Position numbers and translations under genes: made by a program. A stretch of DNA of 39,577 nucleotides. Source: an uncultured Chloroflexales bacterium. Lineage in GTDB: Bacteria; Chloroflexota; Chloroflexia; Chloroflexales; Chloroflexaceae. The stretch spans positions 1 through 39,577 of the forward strand of contig CALANA010000118.1 of NCBI GenBank assembly GCA_937925925.1, read 5' to 3'. The number at the start of each line of letters is the position of its first letter. The first letter of the stretch is position 1. The notes under the pieces were generated by a model, which saw only the letters and a program-made list of their open reading frames with translations, had not been told where the DNA came from and searched no databases. Positions 37,011 to 39,577 of the stretch are shown piece by piece.

Positions 37011-37804
37011 TCAGTGCGAGTTGATCGATCCAGAACATCTATGCCATCTAATTCACTAATCTGGCCCGTATTCCAGGCTGTACCACGGCCAATGCTTATC
37101 GGGCCAAACAGCACAGCCTGCTCGATCATGATCACACGGCGCTTCAACAACTCCAGTACGGCCCAGAAAGAGACCACTATTTCTTGCCGGGTACAGGTCA
37201 ACGCCAGCAAATCTTCAAAGCTAAACCAGGCCTGCCGGCCCAGACGATCACGGATGTGCTGTACCACCTCGGCTACTGTCAGGCGGGGTGGTAGTGGCAA
37301 CGGACTGGCAGCGGCAGTCGTTTGTAGCAGTTGCATCCGCTGTTCCCAGGCAGCCGTTAATTCGGCCAGCGAGTAGTGCCGTGTATCATTCCAGATAACT
37401 GTGGGTAGGATCGGCAGTGTGGGGACAGCGGTGCGCACGAACGTTTGTCGCCCCTGTGCCTGCCATTCCTGAAGCCGGAGCGCTGCCTGCTTGTAGCGCT
37501 GATACTCGCGGAGCTGGCGCGTCAGGGCTTCAGCATCATCCTCAAGTGAACTGGTCTCTGGTGTCTCGGCCCGAATCGGGGGTGGAAGCAACGTGCGTGA
37601 CTTGATCAGCAGCAAGCGCGCTGCCAGTGCCACGAATTCGGCCAGCGCACGTGGTTCGGGTGCTTCCAGTGAGCGTACATGCGTCAGATACTGATCAGCA
37701 ATCTGCGCCAGCGCGATCTGCGTTATGTCAAGTTTGGTACGTTCGATCAGTTGCAAGAGCAGATCAATCGGCCCCTCAAACGCTGGTAAGGTCACCCGAT
37801 ACAT
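37007..37804 (-). CDS. scpA: Segregation and condensation protein A
   Basis: MYRVTLPAFEGPIDLLLQLIERTKLDITQIALAQIADQYLTHV...LAEFVALAARLLLIKSRTLLP. Confidence 0.95.
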   Translation of the reverse strand: MYRVTLPAFEGPIDLLLQLIERTKLDITQIALAQIADQYLTHVRSLEAPEPRALAEFVALAARLLLIKSRTLLPPPIRAETPETSSLEDDAEALTRQLREYQRYKQAALRLQEWQAQGRQTFVRTAVPTLPILPTVIWNDTRHYSLAELTAAWEQRMQLLQTTAAASPLPLPPRLTVAEVVQHIRDRLGRQAWFSFEDLLALTCTRQEIVVSFWAVLELLKRRVIMIEQAVLFGPISIGRGTAWNTGQISELDGIDVLDRSTRTD

Positions 37805-37824
37805 CGCATCCCCATCAAATACAT

Positions 37825-38367
37825 CTAATGCTGCTGATCAGCCCACTGCAACAGTGCGGCCTGACCGGTTGGGGCCACATCATGATAATGGCGGATAATG
37901 GAGACCACCTCGGCGGGACTACCAGCACGGGCCGCCATCTGCGCTCCGCGCCAGGCATGTTCGGCGTAAATGCGCAATGGATGCAACGGGCCACGTCCAC
38001 TGGCCGCCGCTGCCCCATACAGTCCTGGTGCCACCTTTTTCAGCATGGTCACCAGGGTGTACCAGAACAGTGGCAACCCACGCCCATCATCATCAACCTT
38101 ACCGCAATCGTGTATCAGCGCTGCCCGTAACAAGTAAGGATCGCTATACCCCGCTCTGACGAGTGTTGTATACACGTCCAGGCAGTGCCGCTGATCATAG
38201 CGCGGCATATCCAGGAACAGGCGATACTCAGCGGCTGTGAGTACCTGCGCTACCAGTTGCCACTCCTCGGCCTGTACCTCGGCCTGGATTGCTGCCTGAA
38301 ATTGGCGTATCCGATAGCGTAGCTCAGACAACGGGGGTCTGGTTGGTGATTGCTCAACTGGTTGCAT
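37825..38367 (-). CDS. HD-domain phosphohydrolase
   Basis: DQRHCLDVYTTLVRAGYSDPYLLRAALIHDCGKVDDDGRG...IYAEHAWRGAQMAARAGSPAEVVSIIRHYHD. Confidence 0.9.
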   Translation of the reverse strand: MQPVEQSPTRPPLSELRYRIRQFQAAIQAEVQAEEWQLVAQVLTAAEYRLFLDMPRYDQRHCLDVYTTLVRAGYSDPYLLRAALIHDCGKVDDDGRGLPLFWYTLVTMLKKVAPGLYGAAAASGRGPLHPLRIYAEHAWRGAQMAARAGSPAEVVSIIRHYHDVAPTGQAALLQWADQQH

Positions 38368-38528
38368 ATCCACGTTCTTTACACTCTGTATATTCCTGAT
38401 CCACAAATGCTGATAGCACTAAAAAACCTGGCGGTGGGCAAAAAAAGGATTCGCGGAAGGTGCCGCCTGCACCTCCCAATATGACAGCAGCATGGCTTAG
38501 GCACGCCATAACCCTTTTCAGACAGGGG

Positions 38529-39332
38529 CTATGGCACCAGTGCCAGCGTACGTACCGGGCTATGCGCACTACCCTCTATCTTCAGCACACTGATCGCCAG
38601 CGTTGCCCCGGTTGGCGGCAATTGCTCCACATTTGTCAGATTCTCCAGGAGCAACCAGTATGGCCTGGTCGTCATAGCTGGCAGCACCTCCGGCGCAAGC
38701 GCAACCTGGGTCGCTGGCAGATCCAGACCCAATCCACGCACCCGACGCTGCCTGAACAGTAAGTCTACCGCTGCCGCGCTCACTCCTGGCACCTGCACGT
38801 TCTGGTGGGCATCCAGGTGCAGATAATCGGCGGACGTAGTCCAGCGTATATCCCACCCGGTTGCCAGTAATACCAGGACATCGGCAGGAATAGGGCCGTG
38901 TTGCTGCTCCCAGGTTACAATATCGCTTGTCCCCAGGCGATACGCACTGTTATCTTGAGCATCATCGCGCACATCCAGTACGATGACCTCGGTAAGCAAC
39001 TCATATGGTGCCAGTTGCTCCACCGTCACCGGGGCCACACCTGCAGTGCTTATAATCGACAGCCATGTGCCATTTGGCGCACCCAGTTGAGCAATATGCG
39101 TGCGGTTATCCTGATCTGCGGGCATAATCCGTGTGAGCGCACTGCCTGGTAGATGCGGCATATCATGTTTGATCACATGACTCAGATCGACCATCCGCGT
39201 AAACTGTACTGTGTGCAATCCTGGCTCTGAACGTGGTGCCAGACTACAGGTCACCAGCACGATCAGTATCGGCAGGAAGCGTTTAACATAGAACCACCAT
39301 CTACTCACGCGGTTAATTATACCAGTTCTCAA
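38529..39332 (-). CDS. Secreted/anchored cyclase-family (PF04199-like) protein, apparently degenerate
   Basis: Signal-like FYVKRFLPILIVLVTCSLA; MVDLSHVIKHDMPHLPGS; DVLVLLATGWD; VRGLGLDLPATQ; VEQLPPTGATLAISVLKIEGSAHSPVRTLALVP. Confidence 0.78.
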   Translation of the reverse strand: MRTGIINRVSRWWFYVKRFLPILIVLVTCSLAPRSEPGLHTVQFTRMVDLSHVIKHDMPHLPGSALTRIMPADQDNRTHIAQLGAPNGTWLSIISTAGVAPVTVEQLAPYELLTEVIVLDVRDDAQDNSAYRLGTSDIVTWEQQHGPIPADVLVLLATGWDIRWTTSADYLHLDAHQNVQVPGVSAAAVDLLFRQRRVRGLGLDLPATQVALAPEVLPAMTTRPYWLLLENLTNVEQLPPTGATLAISVLKIEGSAHSPVRTLALVP

Positions 39333-39379
39333 AGAATACTTGAGCGCTGTCGCAAAGTGTAGAGCCAGACGGAACGACT

Positions 39380-39577
39380 ATTATTGATACGAGTTACGTA
39401 CTCGCGTCCGCGTCAGCCCGCACCGACGAGCTTGGCCAACCGGTAGCCCGCCCGTTTACGGGCCGGGCGATCCTACCGCGTACCCTGTGATTGATACAAG
39501 GTACGCGGTCACGTCCCGGACGTGGTCGCGCCGGGCGACCGTGGCCCGGGTCGCTAGTGCGGACGGCGCGTCAGCCC
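39380..39577. repeat. Window-edge GC-rich palindromic repeat region
   Basis: ttgatac(g/a)a(g/a)(t/g)tacg(t/c) twice; gcgtcagccc at 39410-39419 and 39568-39577; gcccgcccgtttacgggccgggc. Confidence 0.5.

Overview
39.6 kb bacterial window. Gene content and repeat style suggest a Chloroflexus-like member of the Chloroflexia (inference). Most genes lie on the minus strand; plus-strand genes are limited to about 12.7-13.4 kb and 23.5-31.5 kb. Main blocks: (1) membrane J-domain protein; (2) a sodium:solute symporter locus with a cNMP/CBS/DUF294 protein, an ActP-like SSS permease with its DUF4212 small subunit, and an adjacent OmpR-type RR / HK / DUF4212-SSS fusion operon; (3) EVE protein, and a DUF433/DUF5615 toxin-antitoxin-like pair inside a repeat island; (4) UDG-family protein with its stop codon inside a palindromic array; (5) MoxR / DUF58 / DUF402 / Uma2 / VWA cluster headed by a QSG-repeat coiled-coil membrane protein; (6) HAD, OsmC, asd, a wHTH-like gene with a possible structured leader, a CbpA-like J-protein and an RsbR-like PAS-STAS protein; (7) cyclase-like protein / HD / scpA / GAF-HK / NarL-RR / MBL / alpha-beta hydrolase run. 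No rRNA, tRNA, CRISPR, transposase or phage genes were recognised. The strongest oddities are the DUF4212-SSS fusion with its own two-component system, several families of modular extragenic palindromes with covarying arms, two or three MITE-like elements, and a cyclase-family protein lacking the usual metal motif. All family calls come from reading the translations; no database search was run.
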